From: DAOTVX01 sp034436015
Lineage (GTDB): Bacteria > Chloroflexota > Anaerolineae > Anaerolineales > Villigracilaceae
DNA: 64,000 bases
Direction: 5' to 3'
Assembly: GCA_034436015.1 (NCBI GenBank)
Contig: DAOTWG010000035.1
Coordinates: 1-64,000 of the forward strand
The notes under the pieces were generated by a model. The model was given only the letters and a program-made list of their open reading frames with translations. It did not search any database and was not told the origin of the DNA. Shown one piece after another: positions 26,617 to 36,170 of the stretch (its first letter is position 1; every line of letters starts with the position of its first letter). Made by a program: the position numbers and the translations under genes.

Positions 26617-27881
26617 GTCCGCACGTGATACTCTCCCTCCGCCACCCACTTGTACGTTGTCAGTTCGCGCAGCCCCATCGGCCCACGCACATGCAGACGT
26701 TGCGTCGAAACCGCCACCTCGGCCCCCAACCCAAACTGACCGCCATCAGTAAAGCGCGTACTGGCGTTGACGTACACCGCTGCCGAGTCCACCTGGGCCA
26801 CGAATCGCCGCGCGTTTTCCACGTCTTCCGTCAGAATCCCATCCGAATGCGCCGTGCTGTGTGTCGCGATGTGCGCAATCGCTTCGTCGAGCGAATCCAC
26901 CACCTTCAGGCTAAGCACGAGGGAAAGCCACTCCGTGTCGAAATCATTTGGGCCAGCAGGCTGCACGAGACCCGCCAGTGAAGGCGGCAACGAAGTAAGA
27001 CAGGCAAGCGCGCGCGGCTCGGCGCGGAAGGTTACTCCATCTTTGCCGAGATACGCCACCAGACGCGGCAGAAAGTCGCCCGCAACAGCCTGATGCACAA
27101 GCACAACATCCAACGCGTTGCACACGCTAGGCCGTTGCGTCTTTGCATTGTGAATGACGTTCAGCGATTTCTCCAGGTCGGCCGATTCATCTACAAAGAG
27201 ATGGCAAATCCCTATCCCGCCGGTAATGACCGGTATCTGACTGTTTTCACGACAAAACCGATGCAACGCCTCGCCACCGCGCGGAATGATGACATCCACA
27301 TACTCGTGCAGTTTAAGTAATTCGAGCACACGGGCGCGATCCGGGTCGTCAATGAACTGCACCGCATCCTCAGGCAGACCGACCTCCTGCAAGGAAGCGC
27401 GTACCAGTCCCACTAGGGCGCGGTTGGAGTGCAACGTCTCACTGCCGCCGCGCAAGATTGCGGCGTTTCCGGTCTTGACACACAAACCGGCTACGTCCAG
27501 CGTCACATTCGGGCGTGATTCATAGATCACGCCCAGCACGCCCAAGGGAACACGCTGTCGGTACAGACGCAGACCGTTCGGCAAGACCGTTTCATCGAAG
27601 CGCTCTCCCACCGGATCGGGCAACTCAGCAAGACGGCGCAAGTCGGCGGCGATACCGCTCAATCGTTTTTCGTTGAACAACAAGCGGTCAATCAATGCCT
27701 CGCTCAGACCAGAGCGACGCGCAGAGTCTACATCCTGACGATTGGCCCGAAGAATTGCCGCCTGCTCTCGTTCCAAAGCATCTGCCATGTGGCACAAGGC
27801 TCGATTCTTGGATTGTGTAGAAGTCAAGGCAAGCTGGCGAGCAGCTACACGAGCACGTTGGCCTAAGTCAACTAGAGACAT
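26613..27881 (-). CDS. proA: gamma-glutamyl phosphate reductase
   Basis: The 422-residue protein carries the ProA signatures RVPLGVLGVIYESRPNVT and the catalytic Cys in QRPSVCNALD. It reduces gamma-glutamyl phosphate to glutamate semialdehyde in proline synthesis. proB, its usual neighbour, is not here. AAGGAG precedes the ATG. It lies 39 bp behind the TPR gene. Confidence 0.95.
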   Translation of the reverse strand: MSLVDLGQRARVAARQLALTSTQSKNRALCHMADALEREQAAILRANRQDVDSARRSGLSEALIDRLLFNEKRLSGIAADLRRLAELPDPVGERFDETVLPNGLRLYRQRVPLGVLGVIYESRPNVTLDVAGLCVKTGNAAILRGGSETLHSNRALVGLVRASLQEVGLPEDAVQFIDDPDRARVLELLKLHEYVDVIIPRGGEALHRFCRENSQIPVITGGIGICHLFVDESADLEKSLNVIHNAKTQRPSVCNALDVVLVHQAVAGDFLPRLVAYLGKDGVTFRAEPRALACLTSLPPSLAGLVQPAGPNDFDTEWLSLVLSLKVVDSLDEAIAHIATHSTAHSDGILTEDVENARRFVAQVDSAAVYVNASTRFTDGGQFGLGAEVAVSTQRLHVRGPMGLRELTTYKWVAEGEYHVRT

Positions 27882-27920
27882 AGGAGGCTCCTTGAAGTAG
27901 GTGAAAGTAGCAACGTTGGA

Positions 27921-29801
27921 TTAAAGGCGCGGCGTACGCGTTGGCGTTGGTGTTTGGGAAGGCGCCGTCGTACGTGTCGGCGTTGGCGTTCGTGATGGCG
28001 TCACCGTACGCGTTGGCGTCTTCGTCGGCGAAGGGGTCGGCGAACCGCCATAGAGATACTGCTCCGCATCCACGCGCCAGGCAGCAGGTACAACCTCGTC
28101 AGGAAGGGCCAACAATTGTTGCCACTGACGCCGGGCCGCCTGACGGGAAAAATCATCGCCGATTTGCTCCAACGAAAGCGCCGTCCAATAGTACAGAGCC
28201 GCCTTCTGGGCATCTGTCCTGGCCAGACGCGTTGTATCGCCTTTGATTAACTCGAGATAGGCATTCCCTGGCTTGCCATCCAGGATATAGGCGCGCGCCA
28301 GGCCAATGCGGACGTTGAAACTATAAGGTTGATAAGCAAGCGCCGTCTTGAAATCCGCAATTGCCTCTCGGCCCCGGTCAAGCGATAGGTGAGCATACCC
28401 TCTATGCTCATACGCGGCGCCGTACTTCCTGTTCAAGCCAATGGCGCGGTCTAGATACCGAATTGCCGTCTGATACTCGCCTGCATGACGATAGGCCGCG
28501 CCGAGCAAGGTCAAGGCCTCCACGTCATCGCTCTTATATTGGACGTACACGGCCAACGGCGACAGGGCGTCCTCCCAACGCTCATTGGCGATATACGCGC
28601 GTCCAAGCATGAGATAAGCCGGCAAAAGGGTCAAATCGAGTTCGTGCGCCTTTTCCGCCGATTCCAGCGCATCCTCCCAACTTCCCATCTCCATTTGAAC
28701 CTGACTGCGATAAAGATATACCAGGGGATCGTTCGGGTTGAGCATCAGGGCCGCTTCTAAGTCGGCCAATGCTTCGCGGTGCCGATTCTGCTCAAGGAAG
28801 TAAAGGGCGCGCTCTAGGAAAGCGGCCTGGTACAAGGGATCGAGCGAGATTGCCGTATCTAGATAGGAACGTACTTCTACCGCCGGATTAATGGAGCGCA
28901 ACGCGCGCGCTAACCCAAGATATGCCGGGGCGAAGTTCGGATTCAGGTCAATGGCCTTCCGGAACGCATCGCGCGCGGAATGATACTCGCGCAGCGCCAG
29001 ACCGCACTCGCCCATGTAGTAGTAGGCGTCCACGGCCTTCGGCTCGTAAGTCGCCACCTGTTCGAACTGGATTCGAGCCTCTACATAATCGCCTTTCTGG
29101 AAATAACTCATTGCGCTGCGAAAGGCATCCCGGCCAATGCCGGTATGAGGGGTATTCACATAGAGCGGGGTCGGCGTGTACGTGGCGGGTAAGAGCATCC
29201 ACAAGGGCGTCGGTCCAAGGAGAGTAGGAAGAGCAATTGGAGGAGTAGAGGGAGTTTCGGACGGCGTGGGAGTAAAGGTGAAGTGAGGCGCCACGATTCC
29301 GGGGCGCGCGTGCTCACGCGCCGCGGTTTGATACCGCATAAAGCCCCAAGTGACCAGAGCCATCGACGCCACACCCAAAAGAAGCAACAGAAAAGCGCGC
29401 GACGGCGGGTTCATCCACAAACGTTTCAAGCCACGCGGTCGTTGTTCTTCCACCACAGGCTGCAACGTTTCCTCCCACTCCCGCCGACGCAACGGGAATG
29501 GGGAAATTGACTCATCCGGCGGTATGACGCCCAACAGAGTCAAGCCGCGTTTGGCGGCCATGTTCTGCGGATCGAACTTGAGCGTCATCTGCAAGCAATA
29601 CTGACGCTCCTTGGCCGTTTCCACTGCTGCGCTCAGCCAGAGCCAGGCCAACGCATCGCTTTGATTCGCCTTTAGCAAGCGCGTCAGCAAATCGCGAGCG
29701 CGTGGCCGGTCGCCGCCCCGCAACGCCTCGATGGCCTCCCGCAGAAGAACGTTTTCACCTTCCTTTTCGCCTTCTGGCAACCAGGTTTCCTCTTCGGCCA
29801 T
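27921..29801 (-). CDS. membrane-anchored TPR-repeat protein with Thr-Pro tail
   Basis: The 626-residue protein has an N-terminal cytosolic TPR-like part (about 1-95), one membrane segment (AFLLLLLGVASMALVTWGF near 135), a Thr/Pro linker, eight or more TPRs (about 230-575; e.g. AYYYMGECGLALREYHSARD) and a C-terminal tail of repeated TPTRT/TPSRT units. The TPR array probably lies outside the membrane and mediates protein contacts. No enzyme domain is visible. The start ATG has no ribosome site and the -10 box lies only 6 bp before it. Confidence 0.85.
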   Translation of the reverse strand: MAEEETWLPEGEKEGENVLLREAIEALRGGDRPRARDLLTRLLKANQSDALAWLWLSAAVETAKERQYCLQMTLKFDPQNMAAKRGLTLLGVIPPDESISPFPLRRREWEETLQPVVEEQRPRGLKRLWMNPPSRAFLLLLLGVASMALVTWGFMRYQTAAREHARPGIVAPHFTFTPTPSETPSTPPIALPTLLGPTPLWMLLPATYTPTPLYVNTPHTGIGRDAFRSAMSYFQKGDYVEARIQFEQVATYEPKAVDAYYYMGECGLALREYHSARDAFRKAIDLNPNFAPAYLGLARALRSINPAVEVRSYLDTAISLDPLYQAAFLERALYFLEQNRHREALADLEAALMLNPNDPLVYLYRSQVQMEMGSWEDALESAEKAHELDLTLLPAYLMLGRAYIANERWEDALSPLAVYVQYKSDDVEALTLLGAAYRHAGEYQTAIRYLDRAIGLNRKYGAAYEHRGYAHLSLDRGREAIADFKTALAYQPYSFNVRIGLARAYILDGKPGNAYLELIKGDTTRLARTDAQKAALYYWTALSLEQIGDDFSRQAARRQWQQLLALPDEVVPAAWRVDAEQYLYGGSPTPSPTKTPTRTVTPSRTPTPTRTTAPSQTPTPTRTPRL

Positions 29802-29807
29802 ACCGTA

Positions 29808-29836
29808 AGTCTAGCACAGGCTTGCCGAACCGACAA
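29808..29836 (-). promoter_or_regulatory. promoter of the TPR-proA-cobB operon (leaderless)
   Basis: On the minus strand TTGTCG (29836-29831), 17 bp, TAGACT (29813-29808) with a TGC extension. Only six bases separate the -10 box from the ATG at 29801, so transcription should start at or next to the A of the start codon. Confidence 0.7.
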
Positions 29837-29994
29837 GTGAGATCACCTAGGAACTCCCTCCATCCGGCAATAGCCATGTCCCCTACAGCGCATGCGCACC
29901 GAACGAATCGCATCGGGACGATCTGAACGGCGCTTGTTCACAGAGAACGCGGCTTCGCAGGAGAAAACGCGCTTGACCACATCCTCTTTCCCTG

Positions 29995-30023
29995 TTGACA
30001 TCCTGCCTCTCCTGCATTAAACT
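29995..30023 (+). promoter_or_regulatory. promoter of dgt-greA (near-leaderless)
   Basis: TTGACA (29995-30000), 17 bp, TAAACT (30018-30023). The ATG at 30034 is ten bases after the -10 box, leaving a leader of about four bases and no ribosome site. The remaining 190 bp of the divergent interval show nothing else I can name. Confidence 0.8.
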
Positions 30024-30033
30024 CACTTTTTGT

Positions 30034-31185
30034 ATGATCTTCTCTCGCGAATACCTCGAAGAACTTGAAGCGCAACATTTGGCGCCGTATGCGGTGCGTA
30101 GCCGCGACTCGCGCGGGCGCGCCTATCTCGACCATGAGCCAGAGTACCGCACCGCGTTCCAGCGCGATCGGGATCGCATTCTCCACACCACAGCCTTTCG
30201 TCGTCTAGAATACAAGACGCAAGTATTCATCAATTATGAGGGCGATTACTTCCGCACCCGCCTGACCCATACGCTGGAGGTCGCCCAGATCGGGCGCACG
30301 CTGGCACGCGCGTTGGGAGCAAACGAAGACCTCGTCGAGGCTATTTGTCTGGCGCACGATTTAGGGCATTCTCCCTTCGGGCATTCCGGCGAGCGCGCCC
30401 TGGCGCGCCTGATGAAAGATCACGGCGGTTTCGATCATAATCGCCAGTCTCTGCGAATCGTCACCGAACTGGAACAGCGCTATCCGGAATTCCCCGGCCT
30501 GAATCTGACCTGGGAAGTGCGCGAGGGCATCGTCAAACATGAATCGGAATACGATGCTGCCGACGCGCGAGACTATGACCCCGATCTGGGCGCCAACCTG
30601 GAAACCCAAATCTGCAACGCCGCCGATGAACTCGCCTATACCACGCACGACCTGGACGATGGCCTGCGATCAGGGATGATTACTCCAGAGATGCTGGAAG
30701 GAATTACGCTATGGGAGATTCTCTGCGAGGCCTGCAGCTGGCGCGGCCCTGCCTTTCGAGACCTCGACCGCCACCTGATGATTCGCCATCTTATCGGACT
30801 GCTCGTAAGCGATATGATTCGCGCCACCGAAGAAGAATTGCGGCAAAGCGGCGCGCGCTCTGCGCGGGAGATTCAAAAACTCGGTCATCCGGTCGTTACT
30901 TACAGCGAAGCGATCCATCGCTACCATCGCGAACTGACGGACTTTCTCTACCACAACCTTTACCAGCACTACCGCGTGACGCGTATGCAGGTCAAGGCGG
31001 AACGCATTGTTGCCGATTTATTCCGCGCTTATTGCGAGAAGCCGGCCATTTTGCCTGGCCACGTCCAGCAATGGATTGAAAAACGTGGCCTCGAACGAAC
31101 TATTTGCGATTACATCGCCGGTATGACCGATCGCTTCGCCATCGAAGAACATCAACGCTTATTCGACCCTTACCTACGGCCCTGA
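30034..31185 (+). CDS. dgt: deoxyguanosinetriphosphate triphosphohydrolase-like HD protein
   Basis: From the ATG at 30034 the protein has 383 residues. It shows the dGTPase HD signature: FRRLEYKTQVF, RTRLTHTLEVAQIGR (first His), CLAHDLGHSPFGHSGE (HD pair) and DELAYTTHDLDDG (last Asp). It cleaves dNTPs to nucleoside and triphosphate. The length is that of the shorter dgt-like group. It lies 16 bp before greA. Confidence 0.93.
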   Translation: MIFSREYLEELEAQHLAPYAVRSRDSRGRAYLDHEPEYRTAFQRDRDRILHTTAFRRLEYKTQVFINYEGDYFRTRLTHTLEVAQIGRTLARALGANEDLVEAICLAHDLGHSPFGHSGERALARLMKDHGGFDHNRQSLRIVTELEQRYPEFPGLNLTWEVREGIVKHESEYDAADARDYDPDLGANLETQICNAADELAYTTHDLDDGLRSGMITPEMLEGITLWEILCEACSWRGPAFRDLDRHLMIRHLIGLLVSDMIRATEEELRQSGARSAREIQKLGHPVVTYSEAIHRYHRELTDFLYHNLYQHYRVTRMQVKAERIVADLFRAYCEKPAILPGHVQQWIEKRGLERTICDYIAGMTDRFAIEEHQRLFDPYLRP

Positions 31186-31201
31186 AGGAACGGAGCAAGA
31201 C

Positions 31202-31675
31202 GTGGCAGAACAGCAAGGCATCTATCTCACTTCCGAAGGCGCGGCTCGCTTGAAGGCCGAATTAGAGGAACTGAAAGGCATTGGCCGTCAGGAGATTGCG
31301 CAGCGTCTACGCGCGGCGATCCAAATGGGCGACCTTTCGGAAAACGCCGATTACCACAAGGCCAAGGAAGATCAGGCGTTTCTCGAAGGGCGCATTCAGG
31401 AATTGGAATATCTGCTGCGGCATGCCATCATAGTGGACGAGAACGATGGCCCCAAGGATGTGGTCGCCATCGGTCGGCGCGTCACAGTCCAGGAGGAGGG
31501 GTCTGAAACGGAAGTGTTCCACATCGTTGGCACAAAGGAAGCCGACCCGCGCCAGAGGAAAATCTCCCACGAATCGCCCATCGGACGCGCTCTCCTCGAT
31601 CACCGCGTTGGCGATAGCGTCGAGGTAGAGACGCCAGCTGGAAGAGTGCGCCTGAAGATCCTCAGAATCGAGTAA
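31202..31675 (+). CDS. greA: transcription elongation factor GreA
   Basis: The 157-residue protein begins at a GTG with ACGGAGC upstream. It has the coiled-coil arm with the acidic tip GDLSENADYHKAKEDQ and the FKBP-like C-terminal domain ending SPIGRALLDHRVGDSVEVETP. GreA rescues backtracked RNA polymerase by stimulating transcript cleavage. Confidence 0.95.
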   Translation: MAEQQGIYLTSEGAARLKAELEELKGIGRQEIAQRLRAAIQMGDLSENADYHKAKEDQAFLEGRIQELEYLLRHAIIVDENDGPKDVVAIGRRVTVQEEGSETEVFHIVGTKEADPRQRKISHESPIGRALLDHRVGDSVEVETPAGRVRLKILRIE

Positions 31676-31854
31676 TGTTACGCGCTCCCGCATCCATCTA
31701 CTAGGTGATGCCCTTCCGTTCACGCTCCATAGGTATCAAGATACCCAGCGAACCAATCGCCACAGGTATTACCGAGCCGGGAAGTAGGCATCGCGTATGG
31801 GATCTCGCTGACTTTTAAGAGACCTAATCTTATTCTCGACGACGGATATCAGCA

Positions 31855-33489
31855 GTGACGGTTCTTCGCATGATTCCCATTGGCGGCCTTGGCGAAGTAG
31901 GCAAGAATATGATGCTCTACGAGTACGAGGACCGTATCTTGATTGTGGACGCCGGCCTGATGTTCCCCGACAACGATATGCTCGGCGTGGATTACATCAT
32001 CCCAGATTACCAGTACCTGCGCGCAAACGCCGCGCGCGTGGACGGCATTGTGCTTACGCACGGCCACGAAGACCATATTGGCGCCATCCAACACCTGCTC
32101 GCAGACGTCCCGGCACCTGTGTATGCGACGCCGCTGACGCGCGGCTTGGTGGAAGTCAAATTGGCGCGGAATGGTCTGGCCGGTCGCGCCGATCTACGAA
32201 CGATCCGGGCGGGAGAGACCCTGCAAATCGGGCCGTTTCAGGTCGAGACTTTCCACGTTTGCCATTCTATCCCGGACGCCATTGGCCTGGGCATTACCAC
32301 CCCTGCCGGCTTGATCGTCCATACAGGTGACTATAAATTCGACCAGACGCCGGTAGACGGCTGGCCGACCGATTTTGCCAAACTGGCGGAGTTCTCCCGG
32401 CGCGGTGTGGATGTGCTACTCGCCGATTCGACCAACGCCGAGCGGCCGGGTTGGACTCCCTCGGAGCGCGTGATCACCCAAGCGTTCGATGAGGTCTTCC
32501 GCAACGCGCCAGGCCGGATTCTGGTAGCCACCTTTGCTTCCCTCATCTCACGCATGCAACAAGTGGCCGATGTTGCCACTCGCTATGGCCGCAAAATCGC
32601 CTTCGTAGGGACAAGCATGGTGGATAACGCAAAGATCGCCCGTCAGATGGGCTATCTCAACATCCCTGACGACGCGCTTGTCAGTTGGGGAGAATCCCTG
32701 AATTTACCGAGGAATCGAGTCGTCCTTATGTGCACAGGAGCGCAGGGCGAGCCATCCTCGATCATCGGTCGTCTCGCCACAGGCACGAACCGCCAGTTCG
32801 ATGTCGAGGCGGGCGACACGGTGGTTCTTTCCTCGCACCCCATTCCCGGCAACGAGGAAACGATTTACAAGACAATCAATCGCCTGCTGCGTCGCGGGGC
32901 GCAGGTGATTTACGAGGCCATTGCCTCGGTACACGTCTCAGGACACGCCAGTGCAGAGGAACAAAAATTATTACTTAACCTGGTGCGTCCCCGCTTCCTG
33001 ATCCCTATCCATGGCGAATTGCGTCACCTGCAGCGACATGCCTGGCTGGGTCAGCAGGTTGGTCTGCCGGCAGAAAATATCTGTGTTGTCGAGAACGGGC
33101 AAATTCTGGAGTATTCCGATGGACAGCTCAGGGTCGGCGAACGTATCCCCGGCGGCTACGTGTTCGTGGAAGGAGAAAGCGTTGGGGAAATTGACGACGA
33201 CATTGTGCGCGAACGTGAGCAACTTGCCCGTTCCGGCGTTGTCTTGATTTCGGTCACGTTGGACCGTTACTCAAACCGCTTGCTGCAGGAGCCAGAAGTC
33301 ATCACGCGCGGGTTCGTCGCTCCCGAAGATGCCGATACGTTGATTCCGCTTGTGCAGAAAAAAGTGAACGAATTGATCAACGGCGGCGGTCTCGACGATG
33401 AGAAGATCATCGCCAACGCAGTTCGCGCCCTTTTATATAACGAAACACGCAGGCGGCCTCTGGTATTCGTTGTGGTAGCCAAGGCATGA
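31855..33489 (+). CDS. rnj: ribonuclease J
   Basis: The 544-residue protein starts at a GTG (or the ATG five codons later). It has the metallo-beta-lactamase/beta-CASP features of RNase J: LTHGHEDHIGA (zinc site), HTGDYKFDQTP, ADSTNAERPG, TGAQGEPSS and HVSGHAS, followed by the C-terminal domain. It acts as 5'-3' exo- and endonuclease in mRNA decay. The 179-bp gap upstream has no clear ribosome site; TAATCT at 31826-31831 could be the -10. It heads the rnj-dgkA-nfo-GH1 run. Confidence 0.95.
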   Translation: MTVLRMIPIGGLGEVGKNMMLYEYEDRILIVDAGLMFPDNDMLGVDYIIPDYQYLRANAARVDGIVLTHGHEDHIGAIQHLLADVPAPVYATPLTRGLVEVKLARNGLAGRADLRTIRAGETLQIGPFQVETFHVCHSIPDAIGLGITTPAGLIVHTGDYKFDQTPVDGWPTDFAKLAEFSRRGVDVLLADSTNAERPGWTPSERVITQAFDEVFRNAPGRILVATFASLISRMQQVADVATRYGRKIAFVGTSMVDNAKIARQMGYLNIPDDALVSWGESLNLPRNRVVLMCTGAQGEPSSIIGRLATGTNRQFDVEAGDTVVLSSHPIPGNEETIYKTINRLLRRGAQVIYEAIASVHVSGHASAEEQKLLLNLVRPRFLIPIHGELRHLQRHAWLGQQVGLPAENICVVENGQILEYSDGQLRVGERIPGGYVFVEGESVGEIDDDIVREREQLARSGVVLISVTLDRYSNRLLQEPEVITRGFVAPEDADTLIPLVQKKVNELINGGGLDDEKIIANAVRALLYNETRRRPLVFVVVAKA

Positions 33490-33522
33490 GTGCATTTTCG
33501 GTTGAAAAGCGGTTCTCTCCCA

Positions 33523-33915
33523 ATGAGCAATCCCGTCAAGGAATTTTTCCATTCACGCCTGTTGGCTTTTAAGTATGCCTTTCACGGTTGGCAGTATGTC
33601 ATCCGCACCCAGCGCAATGCCTGGATTCACGCGCTGATGACCATGCTGGTCATTTTGGTTGGCCTCTGGTTGCAGTTGTCCACGCGCGATTGGGCTGTGT
33701 TGCTGGCGACGATCACGTTGGTTTGGACGGCGGAGTTCATCAACACGGCACTAGAAGCCGTTGTGGATTTGGCCAGTCCGGCACGTCACCCGCTGGCAAA
33801 GGTAGGGAAGGATGTAGGAGCAGCCGCCGTGCTCCTCGCCGCGTTGACTTCGGTCGTCATCGGCTTGCTGTTGCTCGGCCCGCCGCTATGGGCCAAACTG
33901 GCCGCTCTCTTTTGA
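33523..33915 (+). CDS. dgkA: diacylglycerol/undecaprenol kinase (DgkA type)
   Basis: I use the ATG at 33523 (130 residues); a GTG at 33490 would add 11 residues. The motif TAEFINTALEAVVDLA followed by HPLAKVGKDVGAAAVLLAA is the active-site pair of the small integral-membrane kinase family, with three membrane helices. It phosphorylates diacylglycerol or undecaprenol, recycling lipid carriers. The start lacks a strong ribosome site; translation may be coupled to rnj. Confidence 0.9.
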   Translation: MSNPVKEFFHSRLLAFKYAFHGWQYVIRTQRNAWIHALMTMLVILVGLWLQLSTRDWAVLLATITLVWTAEFINTALEAVVDLASPARHPLAKVGKDVGAAAVLLAALTSVVIGLLLLGPPLWAKLAALF

Positions 33916-33930
33916 GAATCGGGAGATCCT

Positions 33931-34785
33931 ATGGCGCTCTCATTCCGTTTTGGCACAGTGGGTTCCCCACTCGGCACCCCGCCACGACCGGGCGGGACGG
34001 TAGGCGGAATCCAATATACCGCTTCGCTTGGACTGGACGCGCTCGAATTGGCCTGGGTACAAGGGGTGCGCGTCAGCGAGGCGACCTGCGCGGCAATCAA
34101 ACAGGCATCGACAGAACACGACGTCGCTCTCTCCATCCACGCGCCCTACTACATTAACCTGAACGCGGAAGAAAGCAAGTGGCCGCGTTTGCGCCGCTAC
34201 CTGATGGATGCCGCCCATTATGGCAATCTGGCCGGTGCAACGGATGTAGTCTTCCATCCGGGATCGTATCTCAACATGAGTCCTGATCAGGCGTTAAACG
34301 TTGCTGCGCCACGTCTGCACGCCTGCGTGGAAGAACTACGCGCGGCTGGCAACCCCATTACCTTGCGGCCAGAGGCCATGGGCAAAGTAGCCGTCATCGG
34401 CTCTCTGGAGGATGTTTTGAGGCTCTCCGAGATTCCCGGCGTGGCGCCTTGCCTGGATTTTGCACACATGCACGCTCGCGCCGGCGATGGCAGCATGAAC
34501 ACCTATGAGGAATGGATGCGCGTGCTGGAGATCTATCAGCGGGCGCTGGGCGACGAGGCCCTGCAGAATCTCCACGTTCACCTTTCCGGCATCGCCTATG
34601 GCCCACGCGGGGAAAGGAACCATCTTGTCCTGGAAGAGGCAGACCTCGACTTTGCGGCTATCTTTCGCGCGCTACGGGCCTCCAACAGTAAAGGACGCAT
34701 CCTCTGCGAAAGTCCGGTGCTGGAAACCGATGCGCTGAAGTTCAAGCAGTTATGGCAGGAAATCAGCGGGGAGGAGAGAGAATGA
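33931..34785 (+). CDS. nfo: endonuclease IV-type AP endonuclease (archaeal-like subgroup)
   Basis: The 284-residue TIM-barrel protein has the zinc-ligand motifs of endonuclease IV: SIHAPYY, VVFHPGSYL, LRPEAMGK (Glu), CLDFAHMHA (Asp and His), HVHLSGIAYG and LCESPVLETDA (Glu). The RPEAMGK and GERNHLVLEEADLDF segments look like the archaeal version and not the E. coli one. It should cut DNA 5' to abasic sites. Its stop overlaps the next ATG. Confidence 0.85.
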   Translation: MALSFRFGTVGSPLGTPPRPGGTVGGIQYTASLGLDALELAWVQGVRVSEATCAAIKQASTEHDVALSIHAPYYINLNAEESKWPRLRRYLMDAAHYGNLAGATDVVFHPGSYLNMSPDQALNVAAPRLHACVEELRAAGNPITLRPEAMGKVAVIGSLEDVLRLSEIPGVAPCLDFAHMHARAGDGSMNTYEEWMRVLEIYQRALGDEALQNLHVHLSGIAYGPRGERNHLVLEEADLDFAAIFRALRASNSKGRILCESPVLETDALKFKQLWQEISGEERE

Positions 34786-36170
34786 CGACGCCACCCTTTC
34801 CGGAAACGTTCACCTGGGGCGTGGCTACCTCGGCTTACCAGATTGAAGGCGCCTGGAACAAGGACGGTAAAGGCCCTTCGATCTGGGACACCTTCAGCCA
34901 CACGCCGGGGAAGGTCGCGAACGGCGAGACCGGCGATGTCGCTGCCGATCACTACTACCGCTACAAAGATGACATTCGCCTGATGGCCGAGTTGGGCATT
35001 CCGGCCTATCGTTTCTCTGTGGCTTGGAGTCGCATCCTGCCGGAGGGAAGAGGAAAGGTGAACCCGAAGGGGTTGGGATTCTATGACCGCTTGGTGGATG
35101 AGCTGCTCAAGCATGCCATCGAGCCGTATGTTTGCCTCTTCCACTATGATTTGCCCCAGGCGCTTCAGGACTTGGGCGGCTGGCCGGAACGACAGACTGC
35201 CTACTTGTTCGCCGACTACGCACGCCTTGTCGTCGCACGCCTGAGCGACCGTGTGCGAGTCTGGTTTACGCACAACGAACCCTGGGTGAGCGCTTTTGCA
35301 GGTTACTTCGCCGGCGAACACGCGCCCGGACTCCGAAACCCCGCCGCGGCGATGAAGGCCTTTCACCACCTTCTCCTCTCCCATGGGTTAGCCGTGGAAG
35401 CGATTCGCGCTGCCGCTAGGCAACCGGTCGCGATAGGGATTACGTTGAACCTGAGCCCGGTGCATCCGGCCAGCGATTCGCCCAAGGACCAAGCGGCCGC
35501 GCAACGAATGGATGTTGCCATCAACCGTCTGCAACTTGATCCTTTGCTCAAAGGCATATCGCCGTTGCAGGACTTCGCGCCCACCAAAGTTTTCCTGAAA
35601 GGATTGATGCGGGATGGTGATCTGGAGAAAATCCGTTCCCTCGACTTGTTAGGAATCAATTATTATACGCGCACGGTGGTCAAGCATGACGCGAAATTCC
35701 CGGTGGTGGCCGCCTCGCTCGTGTATCCGCCCGGCAACGAATATTCGGCCATGTGGGAAATCTATCCTCAGGGAATCTACGAACTACTCAAGCGCGTTTG
35801 GGATGAATATCACCCGTCCTGTCAAATCATGGTCACCGAGAACGGTGTTCCGGTGCCGGACGGCGTAGATTTCGATGGGCGCGTCCGCGACGAACGGCGA
35901 ATTCGTTACCTGTATTCACATCTCGCCCAGGTCTGGCGTGCGATGGAAGATGGCGTGCCGGTCGGTGGATATTTTGTCTGGTCTTTCCTGGACAACTTCG
36001 AGTGGGCGTTGGGATACGCTCCGCGCTTTGGTCTGGTTTACGTGGATTACAAGACTCAGAAGCGCCTTGTGAAGGATAGTGGTTTTTGGTTCTCCCGCGT
36101 GGTACGCGAGAAGCGGCTGATAGCACCATCCGAAAGCAATCACGACGTCTCCTCCAGTCAGGGCACCTGA
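34782..36170 (+). CDS. GH1 beta-glucosidase
   Basis: Translation starts at the ATG at 34782, overlapping the upstream stop (ATGA); the product has 462 residues. It has the GH1 N-terminal signature FTWGVATSAYQIEGAW, the acid/base Glu in WFTHNEPWVSA (the usual TLNEP or TFNEP reads FTHNEP), the nucleophile in MVTENGV, and VWSFLDNFEWALGY. It lacks a signal peptide, so it would cleave imported beta-glucosides. The last 13 bp overlap the 3' end of the convergent helicase gene. Confidence 0.95.
   Translation: MTTPPFPETFTWGVATSAYQIEGAWNKDGKGPSIWDTFSHTPGKVANGETGDVAADHYYRYKDDIRLMAELGIPAYRFSVAWSRILPEGRGKVNPKGLGFYDRLVDELLKHAIEPYVCLFHYDLPQALQDLGGWPERQTAYLFADYARLVVARLSDRVRVWFTHNEPWVSAFAGYFAGEHAPGLRNPAAAMKAFHHLLLSHGLAVEAIRAAARQPVAIGITLNLSPVHPASDSPKDQAAAQRMDVAINRLQLDPLLKGISPLQDFAPTKVFLKGLMRDGDLEKIRSLDLLGINYYTRTVVKHDAKFPVVAASLVYPPGNEYSAMWEIYPQGIYELLKRVWDEYHPSCQIMVTENGVPVPDGVDFDGRVRDERRIRYLYSHLAQVWRAMEDGVPVGGYFVWSFLDNFEWALGYAPRFGLVYVDYKTQKRLVKDSGFWFSRVVREKRLIAPSESNHDVSSSQGT

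Noticed and set aside
27921..28030. DNA minisatellite
   Set aside because: The repeats encode the Thr-Pro-Thr-Arg tail of the TPR protein and stay in frame, so they are coding repeats.
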